This document shows positions 1 to 5,988 of a stretch of 6,689 nt of DNA, one piece after another. A model generated the notes under the pieces. It was given only the letters and a program-made list of their open reading frames with translations. It searched no databases and was not told where the DNA came from. The position numbers and the translations under genes are program-made. How positions within the stretch are numbered: the stretch's first letter is position 1; each line of letters starts with the position of its first letter. The stretch is from Bacteriovorax sp. (lineage in GTDB: Bacteria; Bdellovibrionota; Bacteriovoracia; Bacteriovoracales; Bacteriovoracaceae): NCBI GenBank assembly GCA_030654205.1, contig JAURXW010000031.1, positions 1 through 6,689 of the forward strand, written 5' to 3'.

Positions 1-392
1 ATTTCGAGATAACTTCCAAGAGGATTTCCTAAAATTTCATTGGCCTTATTTGCAATGACTTCATTGGCATTCATATTTTGGGATGTTCCCGCACCCGCCT
101 GGTAGGCATCAATGATAAAATATTTTTGTCCTTCACTTTGAAGATTAATATTTAATAATTGATCGACTGCTGAAACAATGGCCTTAGATTTATTTTCATC
201 AAGAGATTTTGTTTTTTGATTGGCCAAAGCGGCCGCTTTTTTTAACAGCAAATAACTTTTGATTATTAATGGATGAACTTGGGTTCCACTGATTTGAAAA
301 TTTTCAGAGGCCCTGAAAGATTGAATACCAAAATAAGCATTTGCTGGGATGTTTAATTCTCCAAGGCTATCTATTTCTTTTCTCAGTTTCAT
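1..392 (-). CDS. aspA: Aspartate ammonia-lyase, N-terminal part (runs off left edge)
   Basis: Reversible deamination of L-aspartate to fumarate and ammonia in the cytoplasm; family members are homotetramers of the aspartase/fumarase superfamily. The window holds the first 130 codons. The translation starts MKLRKEIDSLGELNIPANAY and shows the family's N-terminal signature FGIQSFRASENF (residues 21-32) and the active-site segment QAGAGTSQNMNANEVIAN (98-115). Aspartases carry QAGAGTS.NMN here, whereas class II fumarases usually read QTGSGTQTNMN, so aspartase is preferred. The SS-loop signature GSSxMPxKxN would lie beyond the left edge and cannot be checked. The start is supported by GGAGA at 397-401 (read on the minus strand), four bases upstream of the ATG. 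The gene is transcribed away from the flavoprotein gene at 583. Fumarase C is the main alternative. Confidence 0.86.
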   Translation of the reverse strand, partial: MKLRKEIDSLGELNIPANAYFGIQSFRASENFQISGTQVHPLIIKSYLLLKKAAALANQKTKSLDENKSKAIVSAVDQLLNINLQSEGQKYFIIDAYQAGAGTSQNMNANEVIANKANEILGNPLGSYLE

Positions 393-582
393 AAAATCTC
401 CAAAAGAGTTTTCTTAATTTGTTTAAAGTATATGCCTAATCATACACAGTAATTAATCTTAAATTTTTATATACAAAATTTTTATGAGTTTTATTATTTT
501 TATATATTTAATTAGCTTTTATCTCTCTGTTATCTTGTTTTTGCAAATCCATGGATCTTAAAAATGACCAGGAGTTATATCG
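393..582. promoter_or_regulatory. Divergent intergenic region between aspA and the flavoprotein gene
   Basis: This 190-base AT-rich stretch separates two divergent genes and must hold the promoters of both. It contains the ribosome-binding sites (minus-strand GGAGA at 397-401; plus-strand AGGAG at 570-574) and a 10-base direct repeat, AAATTTTTAT, at 461-470 and 476-485. I see no convincing -35/-10 pair that stands out from the AT-rich background, no riboswitch-like structure and no small gene. Confidence 0.4.
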
Positions 583-1170
583 ATGAATAAGATTATTGCG
601 TTGGCCGGTAGTACAAGAACCGAATCCTATAATAAAAAAATTTTAAAGGTCGGCATTTATGGAGCACGTGAAGCAGGGGCGGAAGTAACTGTCATTGATT
701 TACGTGATTACCCGATGCCGCTTTATGATGGTGATCTAGAAGAAAAAGAAGGAATTCCAGACAATGCAAAAAAGTTAAAAGAAATTTTTAAACTTAATCA
801 TGGGCTATTATTAGCTCTTCCAGAATACAACAGCTCATTTAGTGGTGTTTTTAAAAATACTATTGATTGGGTTTCTAGACAAGTGGCAGGCGAGTCACCT
901 TTGGAATGCTTCTCAGGTAAAGTCGCTGCATTAATGAGTGCTTCGCCAGGAGGACTTGGAGGAATAAGAGGGCTAGTTCATGCAAGGGCCATGCTTGAAA
1001 ATATCGAAGTTATCGTTATGCCTGAGCAAATATGTGTGGGGAAAGTTGCCGATATTTTGGATGATGATGGAAATTTAAAAGATGAAAAAATCAAAAAATC
1101 AATTGAAAAACTAGGTGTAAATTTGGTTGATTTTACATTAAGAGTTAAAGGTTTTTATTCAAAAGAATAA
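583..1170 (+). CDS. NADPH-dependent FMN reductase family flavoprotein
   Basis: Flavodoxin-fold oxidoreductase of the NADPH-dependent FMN reductase/quinone (chromate) reductase family, expected to bind FMN and pass electrons from NAD(P)H to flavin, quinones or other acceptors in the cytoplasm. The 195-residue length is typical. Visible motifs are the FMN-phosphate loop LAGSTRTESYNKKIL (residues 7-21, the GSxRxxSxN pattern), the flavin-ring loop LPEYNSSFSGVFKNTIDW (79-96), and the glycine-rich SASPGGLGGIRG (119-130). No signal peptide or membrane segment is present. The start is well supported by AGGAG at 570-574, eight bases before the ATG. The synthase-like gene begins 27 bases past the stop on the same strand, so the two are probably co-transcribed. 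The physiological acceptor cannot be read from sequence; supply of reduced flavin or electrons to the neighbouring diiron protein is only an idea. Confidence 0.9.
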   Translation: MNKIIALAGSTRTESYNKKILKVGIYGAREAGAEVTVIDLRDYPMPLYDGDLEEKEGIPDNAKKLKEIFKLNHGLLLALPEYNSSFSGVFKNTIDWVSRQVAGESPLECFSGKVAALMSASPGGLGGIRGLVHARAMLENIEVIVMPEQICVGKVADILDDDGNLKDEKIKKSIEKLGVNLVDFTLRVKGFYSKE

Positions 1171-1197
1171 AATTATATACAAGGATAAGGTATTCGA

Positions 1198-2271
1198 ATG
1201 TCTTTTATCGTAAATGCAACAACTTCATATCCAGAGCATTCCATCAATCAAGTTGATTTTTTTAATTTTATTTCAGCTAAGTGGGCCAGTGGAGCATCTT
1301 TGGTAAACGAATTATTTAATACTAATCCAAGTATAAATTCTAAGATGATCGCTTCACGAAATTTTACTTTACCACTTAATTATTATCCCGATTTAAATGA
1401 AGCTGGTAAAAGAAATATAATTTGGAAGGCAGAGGCCTGTGAACTTCAAATTAAAAATTTAAATAAAATTTTTGAAGAAACATCAGTTGATATTAAAGAT
1501 ATTGGACTTATTGTTAGTGCTACCTCTTCTGGAATTATGATTCCGGGTCTAGAAGTTTATATGATGAATAAGTTTCCATTTTTACCCAATACTAAACGAC
1601 TTCCCGTTTTTGGACTTGGGGCCCTGGCAGGAGTTGCTGGCATTAATAAAATCAATGATTACTTAATCGCCTATCCAGATAAAGCGGCCCTGTTATTAGT
1701 AACTGAATTGCCTTCTCTTTCTTTTGAATTTAACAAAGAAGATTTGGAAAATCTGTTGAGGTTATGCCATTTTGGAGATGCTTCAGGTGCCGTGCTTATG
1801 GTTGGAAATGATCACCCGCTGGCCAAAAATGCACCTTATGAAGTGCTTCTTGCTGAAAGTATAATATATCCAGAAACTCAAGCATTAATGGGAACAAGCT
1901 TAAATGATACCGGCCTGAATTCTTTTGTCTCAAAAGAAGTTCATAATATCTTTAAAACACAACTCGTTACTAGTGTAGATAACCTGCTGGGGGAAAATAA
2001 AATTTCAAGAAATGATATTAGTTTTTATATTGTAGATGTAGAGGAAGTCTTTTGCTTGACTTCAATCTGTGATTTACTTGATATACCAAAAGAAAAACTT
2101 GCTCTGAGTTGGGAAGGGTTATCAAGATATGGAAATACTGCTTCAGTCACTGCAATAGATATATTGAAGCAAACAATTTTCACTGCAGATATTGTTCCTA
2201 ATCAGCTTGGACTAATGATAGCTCTAGGCCCTGGTATGGGGCTAGAGCTTAGTTTAATTAAAAAAAATTAA
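1198..2271 (+). CDS. Type III polyketide synthase-like protein lacking catalytic Cys and His
   Basis: Thiolase-fold protein of the chalcone/stilbene synthase (type III PKS) family, 357 residues, a normal length. Family landmarks run in order: RNFTLPLNYYPDL (54-66), DIGLIVSATSSGIMIPGLEV (101-120), the nucleophile-elbow segment PVFGLGALAGVAGI (136-149), HFGDASGAVLMVG (191-203), SFYIVDVEE (275-283), LSRYGNTAS (308-316) and the C-terminal LGPGMGLELSLI (343-354). In active members the elbow reads GLGC and the later segment reads HPGG; here Ala142 (codon 1621-1623) replaces the catalytic Cys and Asp280 (codon 2035-2037) replaces the catalytic His. Only the triad Asn (Asn313) remains. The frame is intact, so this is not simple decay. 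It may be a non-catalytic partner, like the chain-length factor of type II PKS, or an enzyme with changed chemistry. An AAGG site at 1187-1190 precedes the ATG by seven bases. The 3' end overlaps the convergent gene by 4 bp. The fold is secure; the function is unknown. Confidence 0.82.
   Translation: MSFIVNATTSYPEHSINQVDFFNFISAKWASGASLVNELFNTNPSINSKMIASRNFTLPLNYYPDLNEAGKRNIIWKAEACELQIKNLNKIFEETSVDIKDIGLIVSATSSGIMIPGLEVYMMNKFPFLPNTKRLPVFGLGALAGVAGINKINDYLIAYPDKAALLLVTELPSLSFEFNKEDLENLLRLCHFGDASGAVLMVGNDHPLAKNAPYEVLLAESIIYPETQALMGTSLNDTGLNSFVSKEVHNIFKTQLVTSVDNLLGENKISRNDISFYIVDVEEVFCLTSICDLLDIPKEKLALSWEGLSRYGNTASVTAIDILKQTIFTADIVPNQLGLMIALGPGMGLELSLIKKN
2220..2249 (+). terminator. Hairpin inside the 3' end of the synthase-like gene, possible terminator
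   Basis: AGCTCTAG (2220-2227) pairs with CTAGAGCT (2242-2249). After one G-G mismatch, CCC (2229-2231) pairs with GGG (2238-2240) around a six-base loop TGGTAT. The stem is followed on the plus strand by the T-rich but interrupted run TTAGTTTAATT. It lies in the codons for the conserved GPG motif, so part of the symmetry may be coincidental. It is the only strong hairpin near the tail-to-tail junction and could terminate the plus-strand transcript. Confidence 0.3.
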
Positions 2272-2915
2272 GCTGATTTTTTAATTTCTAAATTGTGCCA
2301 TTTTAATTTTAACTCATGCAGCATTTGAGAGTAGGCATAGGCAGTTTGTCTTAAATTCTTTTCAATTACAAAAAGATTTGAATCATCCAGTCCCTGAATC
2401 ATTTTCAGCGCCTCGGCCACATGTTCTGGATCTTCTTCGCCGTGAACATGAAAAAAAGTTGCGGATCTTTTTCCAAAACAACTCGTAAGTTTTTTTGTAA
2501 GAGGCGGACAAACTTTTTGAGCAAGAGCTTCTAAAAATAAAATATAACCCATGAGTGCCAAAGGTTTTTCATGCTCGATTTTAAAATATTGAGGTTCATA
2601 AAATAAACGGGTTGAATTTAATTCAGGAAATTGATCAATATTATGTCCTAAATTGGCCAAGTCATTTAAGGCCAGCTTTTCATGATTAGATTCTTCAGAT
2701 AGATGCTTAATAAATCTTAAATGAATCTGTTGTTCTTGTTCGTAGTTCAGACGTGAAGCACACAAGGCAAGTAGGCGAGTCGAATGTCTTACATAATAAA
2801 AAGTTTGGGCCATATAGTCGGCATAAAAGTTTTTATTTTCCCATTCATATTCTTCAATTTGGGCCATGCTATTTTTGATTGTTAATTCCAGAGAAAGTTC
2901 TAATTTTTTTTTCAT
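2268..2915 (-). CDS. Haem-oxygenase-like diiron protein (iron-containing redox enzyme family)
   Basis: All-helical protein of 215 residues resembling the haem-oxygenase-like diiron oxidase/oxygenase (HDO) group, whose studied members (UndA, BesC, SznF) use a non-haem diiron centre to cleave or oxidise fatty acids, amino acids or N-containing substrates. Candidate ligands fall in the expected order: Glu74/Glu75 and His78 in SEESNHEKL (73-81), Glu129 in LFLEALAQK (127-134 region), and His158, Asp162 and His165 in HVHGEEDPEHVAE (156-168). The Glu-x2-His spacing of the first pair matches UndA-type proteins. There is no signal peptide. A purine-rich AAAGAGA (2921-2927, minus strand) sits five bases before the ATG. 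The gene converges on the synthase-like gene and the stop codons overlap. The substrate is unknown; a PqqC/TenA-type protein of the same fold is the main alternative. Confidence 0.65.
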   Translation of the reverse strand: MKKKLELSLELTIKNSMAQIEEYEWENKNFYADYMAQTFYYVRHSTRLLALCASRLNYEQEQQIHLRFIKHLSEESNHEKLALNDLANLGHNIDQFPELNSTRLFYEPQYFKIEHEKPLALMGYILFLEALAQKVCPPLTKKLTSCFGKRSATFFHVHGEEDPEHVAEALKMIQGLDDSNLFVIEKNLRQTAYAYSQMLHELKLKWHNLEIKKSA

Positions 2916-3028
2916 TTTTATCTCTTTAATTTTAAATGTTTTTCAATATTAACTTTTACGGTTTTTTTGAATTAGGGCCTAAGGGTTTTTTTAAAGAATA
3001 CCTAATATTGATACTAAGTTGATGTTAA
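2916..3028. other. Leader region of the diiron-protein gene
   Basis: AT-rich stretch between the start of the minus-strand diiron-protein gene and the plus-strand gene relic. It contains the short imperfectly centred palindrome TTAGGGCCTAA (2972-2982; five-base arms, one central base) and two GG-T7 runs about 27 bases apart flanking it. The palindrome is 57 bases upstream of the diiron gene's ATG and might be an operator, but it is short. No clear promoter hexamers were found. Confidence 0.25.
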
Positions 3029-3253
3029 ATTGATAGAATCACTAAAGTTGTAAATAGTGCTAAGGGCGACAAAGAGCTTACTTCAATTATTGGTGAAGCC
3101 AATATTTCTTACACTCAATATGCCGTTACTACTGCAGAGGCAGGGGATGATGTAATTATCGTTGCTACCGGTACATCAGGCGCAAAGTATCTTGTGATCT
3201 TAGGACCTATGGCAAAATTGTTTTTATTAGGTTCATCTGCAACTTGTAAATAA
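3029..3253 (+). pseudogene. Start-less tail of an unrecognised gene
   Basis: An open frame of 74 codons follows an in-frame TAA at 3026-3028 and ends at TAA 3251-3253. It has no ATG, GTG or TTG near its beginning and no ribosome-binding site; the first possible starts are a GTG and an ATG deep inside the frame. The translation looks protein-like rather than random: a polar first part (KVVNSAKGDKELTSIIGE) followed by a hydrophobic stretch with DDVIIVATGTSGAKYLVIL and a C-terminal SSATCK. I do not recognise the family. The best reading is the 3' remnant of a gene whose 5' end was lost, lying beside another truncated gene. It could also be a chance open frame. Confidence 0.35.
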
Positions 3254-3283
3254 TTAGTAGAGGCAAGCATTGGGGGCCATTGT

Positions 3284-3913
3284 TTATATAGTCTCCAGTG
3301 CACTCGTGAGTACTTCCTGCTGGACAGCAAGACACTGAGCTCTCCATTGAAAAGAATTTTCAGTCGGATTACTGCTTCGAAATTGGATTTCTTCGGTTGA
3401 AATAAAAAAAATTGTTAGTCGATTTGTTTCATCGTTGTTCAAAATGGGGTAAGTGCCTTCAGCTTCTTTTTTATATAAATCAATATACTCGCCAAACCCT
3501 GTAGTGAAACGAGCGATCGCTGAATAATTTTTACCACCAAATTTATCTCTAAGGGGCGTGAGTCTTTCGTGAACCAAAAGAAGAACTTGATCACGAAGGC
3601 TGAGTCTTAAAAATAGCGGCTCAACTAAAAAAGTCTCCACACCTGATGTGCATGCCACTTGATTTGCAATCTGTCCTTCGTGAAGTTTATAAATTTTTCT
3701 ACCACCAGAGGCACAAAAGTCGTTTAACTCTGAAGCACTTTGAACCGCATAAAACCGCAAACCACTTTCTCGTAAAGAAATTTTTTTAATTTCGTCAGCG
3801 ATTTCACTTTTATATGCACGTGGTGAAAGATCCTCTAAAAGTCTAACAACTGCATCATGATACAAACTTGCGAGTTGGAGAATTCGAGGGCTCATTTCTC
3901 TTAGAGGAGGCAT
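3284..3913 (-). pseudogene. Truncated paralogue of the adjacent secreted protein (first domain only)
   Basis: Open frame of 209 codons whose residues 1-190 align without a gap to the first globular domain of the protein encoded at 4124-5830, from the shared MPPLR to the shared NSFQW; by hand count 103 of 190 positions are identical (about 54%). The core VEPLFLRLSLRDQVLLLVHERL and FGGKNYSAIARFTTG are nearly the same, and the cysteines in FCASGG and VACTSG are kept. Both ends are cut. Upstream of the ATG there is no Shine-Dalgarno sequence, an in-frame TAG lies at 3950-3952, and no signal peptide or GGGGD motif is present. Downstream, the last 19 residues are unrelated, and the beta-helix and C-terminal domains are absent. 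It also lies beyond a strong terminator. No internal stop has accumulated, so truncation may be recent or a small product may still be made. Confidence 0.7.
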
Positions 3914-4073
3914 GACAGGTTTGATGAAGTATGAGTGAATAGACGCTTCCTAAATTTAGAGCTCTTAGATCATTGAGCGAAGACTTAATGGAAATTAGGC
4001 AATTACGAACCATTGAGCCCATTAAGTTTAGAAACAAATTAAATTTGCAGATTGTCGAAGTTCGCTCTTGAAC
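3914..4073. other. Spacer between the truncated paralogue and the terminator
   Basis: No supported gene. On the minus strand this is where the signal peptide and glycine-rich leader of the truncated copy should be, and neither can be found in any frame. On the plus strand a 42-codon open frame (3943-4071) ends just before the hairpin at 4076; it contains MEIRQLRTIEPIKF but has no ribosome-binding site and may be chance. Confidence 0.3.
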
Positions 4074-4113
4074 AAAAAAGGCCATCACCATAATCTAATG
4101 ATGATGGCCTTTT
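4074..4113 (-). terminator. Rho-independent terminator of the secreted-protein gene
   Basis: AAAAGGCCATCACCAT (4076-4091) pairs with ATGATGATGGCCTTTT (4098-4113) around the loop AATCTA, a 16-bp stem with a single C-A mismatch. Read on the minus strand it is followed by a run of T (six A on the plus strand, 4074-4079), and it begins ten bases after the secreted-protein stop codon. The plus-strand copy also ends in TTTT, so it might stop transcription in both directions. Confidence 0.88.
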
Positions 4114-4123
4114 GGAAGTGTCG

Positions 4124-5830
4124 TTATTGAATTTTAGGATCAATTTCTAAAAATCCGTTCAAATATCGAATCCCTTTGTCCGAACCGATGTTTGTAAATG
4201 TGTAGGACATCAATTGGCTTGGAATGGCGCTGATTGAAACTTTTAAGGAGGCTCTCTCATAACCCGCATTCACAAAATGCCCTTCGGGACTGATCATCAG
4301 TAGGTCTGTATCAGTACTCATTTTAAAATTTTTGTAAACCAGATGTATCTGCATATTGCCGTAGCTATAGCGATAAATTGGATGAAAAATGGTTCCTTCT
4401 CTGCTTAAAAAGCTCATCTGACCGCTCAATGCGACCCCATCGCCTTTGTCATTAAAGACTTTATAGTCGATTTTAAATTGATCCTTTGCCAATTTTGTGG
4501 ATTCTGTAACTTGAAATTCAGAAACTGTTAAAACCATATCAATCGGCTTCAACTGAATACCCTTAGGAAAATAATTCTGATAAGTAGAGAGTAGTATGCT
4601 TTTATTAATTAATTTTTCTCCATTGGCCACGCTCGCCTTCAATTCGCCATGCAGAACTGAAGCTGATCTAAATTCTGCATCAGAGCCGATGACAAAACTA
4701 TCTGTATCGAATTTTGAATCAACAATGACAGATCTGTCTCCCACTATAAACTGAGCAGAGTCAATAATAGTATTCTTAACAGAGGCTCCTTCTCCAAACG
4801 AGAAATTATTAATTACATTTATCAAGCTTGCATTCGAGACGACTGCGCCACTTGCCAAGGTGATTGCCGATTTTCCTGAAGGTTTATTGTTTCCTTTAAA
4901 AGAGAGCGAAGCGTTTTCAAGAACTGCATTTTTTGCCAAAAAGAGCGGGATAAAATTTGGATTGTCCAAGTTTTGAACTCTTGCTCCCTCGGCGACTTCA
5001 GAGCCCGCAGAAATTACCGCATCAAGAGTTATAATTGAATTCTGATCAACGTTTGCCGAGGCATGTATTCGGCCTCCACCATTTATGTGTGCAATCCACT
5101 GAAAAGAGTTAATAGTCACTTCATCGTTTCTGCGCTCTATTTCTTCGATGGCAATATAAAAATCTGTTAAAATTTTCTGTTCAAGAATAGTCAATGTGCG
5201 AATCTTTCTTTTAGCTTGCTCTGAATATATATTCAAAAAAACATCCAATCCGGTAGTGAAACGTGCCACCGCAGAATAATTTTTTCCGCCAAATTGATCC
5301 CTCAACGTTGTAAGTCGCTCATGAATCAAGAGCAATGCTTGATCGCGCAGTGATAGGCGGACAAAAAGTGGTTCAACAATAAATGTTTCTTCACCTGCCG
5401 TGCAGGCAACTTGTTGAACCTTGGCCCCATTTGGCAATTGATAAATTTTTCTTCCACCGGGAGCACAGAAATTATTTAATTCTTCTGCGTCTCTTACTCC
5501 GTAAAAACGAAGATCATTCTTTCTTGTAGCAAGCACACTTAAAAGCAGCGCTATGTCGCTTTGTTTTTTACCGGATGATAGCTGATTGACTAAATTACTG
5601 CTGGCTTTTGAATAAAGAGCGATGGCCTGTATAATGCGCGGATTAAGAGCGCGAAGTGGCGGCATGTTATTTGGTTGGGGTACTCCGCTGTCAATCCATG
5701 GATCTGCCAAAACAACTGAGTCGTCAGGAAGTACTATGACGTCTCCACCACCGCCGACCGAGGGCCCCGCCCAAGTTGCCGTGCTGAGAGTTATTGAAAG
5801 CATTAGCGAGAAATTTCTTAGTAACTTCAT
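4124..5830 (-). CDS. Secreted multidomain protein with GGGGD leader and beta-helix-like region
   Basis: Exported protein of unknown function, 568 residues from the chosen start. A signal peptide spans residues 1-21 (MKLLRNFSL...TATWA) with cleavage likely before GPSVGGGGDVIVL, a glycine-rich start reminiscent of many Bdellovibrio-type exported proteins. Domain 1 (about 56-245) holds two cysteines (FCAPGG, VACTAG), possibly a disulphide, and the conserved LSLRDQALLLIHERL and FGGKNYSAVARFTTG; the His-Glu pair recalls metallopeptidase helices, but a full HExxH is absent. The middle (about 250-400) has short, regular turns such as VISAGSEVAEGARV and VIGSDAEF that look like a left-handed or other beta-helix. 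The C-terminal part (about 420-568) is beta-rich and unrecognised. The ATG at 5830 is preferred over 5842 because only the former has a Shine-Dalgarno sequence. A terminator follows, and a truncated paralogue lies downstream. It may act at the surface or in the periplasm. Confidence 0.8.
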   Translation of the reverse strand: MKLLRNFSLMLSITLSTATWAGPSVGGGGDVIVLPDDSVVLADPWIDSGVPQPNNMPPLRALNPRIIQAIALYSKASSNLVNQLSSGKKQSDIALLLSVLATRKNDLRFYGVRDAEELNNFCAPGGRKIYQLPNGAKVQQVACTAGEETFIVEPLFVRLSLRDQALLLIHERLTTLRDQFGGKNYSAVARFTTGLDVFLNIYSEQAKRKIRTLTILEQKILTDFYIAIEEIERRNDEVTINSFQWIAHINGGGRIHASANVDQNSIITLDAVISAGSEVAEGARVQNLDNPNFIPLFLAKNAVLENASLSFKGNNKPSGKSAITLASGAVVSNASLINVINNFSFGEGASVKNTIIDSAQFIVGDRSVIVDSKFDTDSFVIGSDAEFRSASVLHGELKASVANGEKLINKSILLSTYQNYFPKGIQLKPIDMVLTVSEFQVTESTKLAKDQFKIDYKVFNDKGDGVALSGQMSFLSREGTIFHPIYRYSYGNMQIHLVYKNFKMSTDTDLLMISPEGHFVNAGYERASLKVSISAIPSQLMSYTFTNIGSDKGIRYLNGFLEIDPKIQ

Positions 5831-5836
5831 CAGAAA

Positions 5837-5840
5837 CCTC
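5837..5840 (-). promoter_or_regulatory. Ribosome-binding site deciding the secreted-protein start
   Basis: GAGG on the minus strand lies six bases before the ATG at 5828-5830. The alternative in-frame ATG at 5840-5842 has only CTCTAATA upstream, with no Shine-Dalgarno match, and would overlap this site. The downstream start also gives a standard signal peptide beginning MKLL. Confidence 0.65.
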
Positions 5841-5891
5841 ATTATTAGAGTTATTGAATCAAGTTTTTATCATGCGATAGTTACAAAAAAT

Positions 5892-5915
5892 ATTAATTTT
5901 ATATTAAAAATTAAT
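5892..5915. repeat. AT-rich inverted repeat, 9-bp arms
   Basis: ATTAATTTT (5892-5900) and AAAATTAAT (5907-5915) are perfect inverted copies around the six-base spacer ATATTA. It lies between the divergent secreted-protein and regulator genes and contains two of the four ATTAAT hexamers of this region. Confidence 0.45.
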
Positions 5916-5930
5916 GAATTTATTAATCAA
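5901..5930 (-). promoter_or_regulatory. Possible promoter of the secreted-protein gene
   Basis: On the minus strand TTGATT (5925-5930) and TAATAT (5901-5906) are separated by 18 bases; each matches the sigma-70 consensus at four of six positions. The -35 lies in one half of the palindrome at 5922-5939 and the -10 fills the spacer of the inverted repeat at 5892-5915, so a protein bound to either would compete with RNA polymerase. In AT-rich DNA such matches arise by chance, so this is tentative. Confidence 0.35.
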
Positions 5931-5939
5931 ATGATTAAT
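5922..5939. promoter_or_regulatory. Perfect 18-bp palindrome, candidate operator
   Basis: ATTAATCA (5922-5929) and TGATTAAT (5932-5939) form a perfect inverted repeat around AA. It is about 50 bases upstream of the HTH regulator's start and about 92 bases upstream of the divergent secreted-protein gene, a position suited to joint control. The regulator at 5989 is the obvious candidate binder, by context only. Confidence 0.5.
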
Positions 5940-5988
5940 GATAAAAGACTTCTGCCAACTATCTAATATATTGGGAAGTAGAAAATCT

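Noticed and set aside
3008..3036. TTGATA, 17 bases, TGATAG as a plus-strand promoter for the relic
   Set aside because: The -10 matches the consensus at only three of six positions and the frame that follows has no start codon, so there is nothing sensible for it to drive.
3115..3330. Minus-strand open frame of 71 codons
   Set aside because: It lies mostly opposite the plus-strand relic at 3029-3253 and overlaps the end of the truncated paralogue; its translation has no domain character and no ribosome-binding site.
3855..4091. Minus-strand open frame of 78 codons
   Set aside because: Its start falls inside the terminator hairpin, it overlaps the truncated paralogue in another frame, and its translation shows neither homology to the full-length neighbour's N-terminus nor a convincing signal peptide.
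5622..5966. Plus-strand open frame of 114 codons
   Set aside because: It is antisense to the signal-peptide end of the secreted-protein gene and runs through the control region; no ribosome-binding site and no protein-like pattern.
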